Origin: an uncultured Prevotellaceae bacterium
Lineage (GTDB): Bacteria > Bacteroidota > Bacteroidia > Bacteroidales > Bacteroidaceae
Direction of reading: 5' to 3'
Assembly: GCA_946539475.1 (NCBI GenBank)
Contig: CAMNHM010000104.1
Location: 1 to 9,273 of the forward strand
Length of the DNA: 9,273 nucleotides
The notes under the pieces are model-generated. The model was not told the origin of the DNA. It was given only the letters and a program-made list of their open reading frames with translations, and did no database searches. The position numbers and the translations under genes were made by a program. Shown one piece after another: positions 6,845 to 9,273 of the stretch (position 1 is its first letter; each line of letters opens with the position of its first letter).

Positions 6845-6880
6845 ACAGCAGCTGCAACGATGAAAGGTTGCAGCTGCTGT
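6845..6880 (-). terminator. Terminator of alaS
   Basis: A perfect 14-bp stem, acagcagctgcaac with its complement (6845-6858 and 6867-6880), has an 8-base loop. On the minus strand it begins 18 bases after the alaS stop and is followed by a modest T-rich run (TTGTTATAT read with the last stem base). Confidence 0.75.
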
Positions 6881-6898
6881 GTCGATATGTCGGAGCTA

Positions 6899-9273
6899 CT
6901 ACAGGTTGGCCAGCTCGACGGCCTTGTCGACGGCAGCGCTGAGGCCGTCGGCATTCTTGCCGCCTGCCTGGGCGAAGTGGGGCTGTCCGCCGCCGCCGCC
7001 TTGGATGAGCTTGGCAGCCTCGCGCACCATCTGACCAGCGTTCAGGCTGTGCTGCTGCACCAGGTCGTCGCTCATCATGATGGTGAGCTGCGGCTTGTCG
7101 TTGTGAACCGTGCCCAGCACGCAGAGCAGCGTGCCTTGAACGGCAGCGCGCACCTTGAAGGCAAGGTCCTTGGCCGTGGCGGGCTCCATGGGCATTACGG
7201 CTGTGATCACCTTCACGCCGCCCATCACGCGAGCCTTCTCCACCAGCTGGCTGGCAATGCGCTCAACGGCCTGTGCCTGGAAGTTCTCGATCTCCTTCTT
7301 CATGTGGTCGTGCTCCTCAATATATTTCTGGATGACACCCTGCAGGTCCTTGGCATTGTTGAAGAACGAGCGGACGGCCTTCATCGTGTCCTCGATGTTG
7401 TAGAGCAGTTCTTCGCACTCACGGCCCGTCTTGGCTTCGATGCGGCGGATGCCGGCAGCCACGGAGCTCTCGCCCGTGATCTTGAAGAAGCCGATGTGTC
7501 CCGTGCTCTTGGCATGGATACCGCCGCAGAGCTCGCATGACGGTCCGAAGCGTACCACGCGCACCTTATCGCCGTATTTCTCGCCAAAGACGGCGATTGC
7601 TCCCATCTTGCGGGCTTCCTCGATGGGCGTCTCGCGCTGTTCGTCGAGCTGGATGTCCTGGCGGATGAGGTCGTTGACGAGCCTCTCCACGTCTCGCAGC
7701 TGCTCGTCGCTGACTTTCTCAAAGTGCGAGAAGTCGAAGCGCAGCGTGTCGGGGCTGACGAAGGATCCCTTCTGCTCCACATGGTCGCCCAGCACCTGCT
7801 TCAGCGCATAGTCGAGCAGGTGGGTGGCAGTATGGTTGGCAGCCGAAGCCTCACGCTTGTCGGTGTCGACGCAAGCCATGAACTCAGCTGTCGGGTCTTT
7901 GGGCAGCTGCTTGACGATATGTATGCTCTGGTTGTTCTCGCGCTTGGTGTCGACGATCTCGATGGTCTCGTTCTCGTTCACCAGCACGCCCTGTTCGCCT
8001 ACCTGTCCGCCCATCTCTCCATAGAACGGTGTGTAGTCGAGCACAAGCTCGTAGTAGGTGCTCTTCTTCTGCGTCACCTTGCGATAGCGAAGGATGTGGC
8101 AGGTGTATTCGGTATAGTCGTAACCCACGAACTGCTGTTCGCCGGCAGCAAGCTCCTCCCAGTCGCTGTTCTCCACCTGGGCGGCGTTGCGGGCGCGGTC
8201 TTTCTGCTTCTGCATCTCCTCGGCGAACTGCTTCTCGTCGACGGTAAGGCCGTTTTCACGGCAGATGAGCTCTGTCAGGTCGAGGGGGAAGCCATAGGTG
8301 TCGAACAGGCGGAAGGCCTGTACGCCGTCGAGCTCAGTCCTACCCTCAGCCTTCATCGTGGCCATTGCCTTGTCGAGCAGCGAGATGCCCTTGTCGAGGG
8401 TACGCAGGAACGACTCCTCCTCCTCCTTCATCACGCGCCCTATGAGCTGCTGCTGAGCCTTCAGCTCAGGGAAGGCGTCGCCCATCTCCTCGACGAGCGT
8501 GGGCAGCAGTTTGTAGAGGAAGCCCTCCTTCTGCCCCAGGAATGTGTAGGCATAGCGGACGGCGCGGCGCAGGATGCGGCGGATGACGTAGCCAGCCTTT
8601 GCGTTCGATGGCAGCTGACCGTCGGCTATCGAGAAGGCTACGGCGCGCAGATGGTCAGCGCAGACGCGCATGGCGACGTTGACATCGTCCTGCTCTTTGG
8701 TGATGGGCGACTCCGTCTCTTCCTCGAACGTCACATATTTCATGCCAGTAATCTGCTGCTCGGCCTTGATGATGGGCTGGAACACGTCAGTATCGTAGTT
8801 CGAGTGCTTACCCTGAAGCATGCGGACGAGGCGCTCGAAGCCCATGCCCGTGTCGATGACGTTCATCGAGAGCTTCTCCAGCGAGCCGTCGGCTTTGCGG
8901 TTGAACTGCATGAAGACGAGGTTCCAGATCTCGATTACCTGTGGGTCGTCCTTGTTCACCAGCTCGCGTCCCGACTTTCCGCTGGCAGCACGCTGCTCAG
9001 GTGTGCGCGAGTCGACATGTATCTCAGAGCATGGTCCGCAGGGGCCCGTGTCGCCCATTTCCCAGAAGTTGTCGTGCTTGTTGCCGTTGATGATGTGGTC
9101 CTCAGGCACATGCTTGGCCCAGTAGCTGGCAGCCTCGTCGTCGCGGGGAATGTTCTCCTCGGGCGAGCCCTCGAAGACGGTGACGTAGAGGTCCTCTGGA
9201 TTCAGCTTCAGCACGTCGACCAGGTATTCCCATGCCATGTCGATGGCGCCCTCCTTGAAGTAGTCGCCAAACG
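6899..9273 (-). CDS. alaS: Alanyl-tRNA synthetase (5' end outside the window)
   Basis: AlaRS charges tRNA-Ala with alanine in the cytoplasm. The window holds about 790 codons; the frame continues upstream of ATG 9238 as [11 protein letters not shown], a conserved internal AlaRS segment, so that ATG is not the start and roughly 80 N-terminal residues are missing. In order the protein shows the class II catalytic core ([34 protein letters not shown]), the tRNA-recognition helical region, the editing domain with HTATH (7820-7837) and CELCGGIH (7514-7537), whose His and Cys residues bind zinc and clear Ser/Gly-tRNA, and the C-Ala domain ending in [20 protein letters not shown]. The editing motif reads CGGIH where E. 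coli has CGGTH. No frameshift is seen. Its terminator follows at 6845-6880. Confidence 0.97.
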   Translation of the reverse strand, partial: FGDYFKEGAIDMAWEYLVDVLKLNPEDLYVTVFEGSPEENIPRDDEAASYWAKHVPEDHIINGNKHDNFWEMGDTGPCGPCSEIHVDSRTPEQRAASGKSGRELVNKDDPQVIEIWNLVFMQFNRKADGSLEKLSMNVIDTGMGFERLVRMLQGKHSNYDTDVFQPIIKAEQQITGMKYVTFEEETESPITKEQDDVNVAMRVCADHLRAVAFSIADGQLPSNAKAGYVIRRILRRAVRYAYTFLGQKEGFLYKLLPTLVEEMGDAFPELKAQQQLIGRVMKEEEESFLRTLDKGISLLDKAMATMKAEGRTELDGVQAFRLFDTYGFPLDLTELICRENGLTVDEKQFAEEMQKQKDRARNAAQVENSDWEELAAGEQQFVGYDYTEYTCHILRYRKVTQKKSTYYELVLDYTPFYGEMGGQVGEQGVLVNENETIEIVDTKRENNQSIHIVKQLPKDPTAEFMACVDTDKREASAANHTATHLLDYALKQVLGDHVEQKGSFVSPDTLRFDFSHFEKVSDEQLRDVERLVNDLIRQDIQLDEQRETPIEEARKMGAIAVFGEKYGDKVRVVRFGPSCELCGGIHAKSTGHIGFFKITGESSVAAGIRRIEAKTGRECEELLYNIEDTMKAVRSFFNNAKDLQGVIQKYIEEHDHMKKEIENFQAQAVERIASQLVEKARVMGGVKVITAVMPMEPATAKDLAFKVRAAVQGTLLCVLGTVHNDKPQLTIMMSDDLVQQHSLNAGQMVREAAKLIQGGGGGQPHFAQAGGKNADGLSAAVDKAVELANL

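Noticed and set aside
6860..7540. Plus-strand open frame opposite alaS
   Set aside because: It is antisense to the conserved editing and C-Ala domains and starts inside the alaS terminator hairpin.

Overview
The window looks like a chromosomal stretch from a member of the Bacteroidales, most likely Prevotella or a close relative. The evidence is several TAnnTTTG-type -7 boxes (245-252, 349-356, 4697-4704, 4788-4795), leaders without clear Shine-Dalgarno sites, a tRNA gene without an encoded CCA, and protein families typical of that group. No species call is possible from the sequence alone.

Layout. At the left edge (1-252, minus strand) a tRNA-Val(GAC) lies directly upstream of the 5' end of a secreted protein gene that runs out of the window. 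Divergent from it is a umuD-like SOS peptidase gene (389-826, plus) with no umuC partner beside it. A minus-strand block follows from 4626 down to 831. In transcription order it holds a 58-residue winged-helix-like protein, a ZIP metal transporter that starts inside the stop codon of that gene, a frameshifted and truncated polysaccharide pyruvyl transferase-like gene, an intact short-chain dehydrogenase, and a GMC-type flavin oxidoreductase broken by one frameshift. I see a convincing promoter only at the head of this block, so it may be one transcript, but its last part appears to be decaying (or carries sequencing errors).

The right half holds a divergent plus-strand gene for a small alkyltransferase-like DNA-repair protein (about 4853-5233) that retains the cysteine of true alkyltransferases. 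Next is a secreted CE1-type esterase with an internal Gly/Gln-rich repeat (5355-6617). After it comes an intergenic region with two strong hairpin terminators around a 22-bp tandem repeat. The last gene is most of alaS on the minus strand, whose 5' end lies beyond the window.

The genes do not form one obvious pathway. The umuD-like gene and the alkyltransferase-like gene both concern DNA damage but are far apart and separately promoted. The SDR, GMC oxidoreductase and pyruvyl transferase-like genes look like remnants of a small cell-envelope or lipid-modification module. I found no clear evidence of a new defence or mobile system. The most unusual items are the decayed operon with its near-identical short repeats, the cysteine-bearing ATL-sized protein with an overlapping 16-codon upstream ORF, the orphan umuD, and the tandem repeat between convergent terminators.
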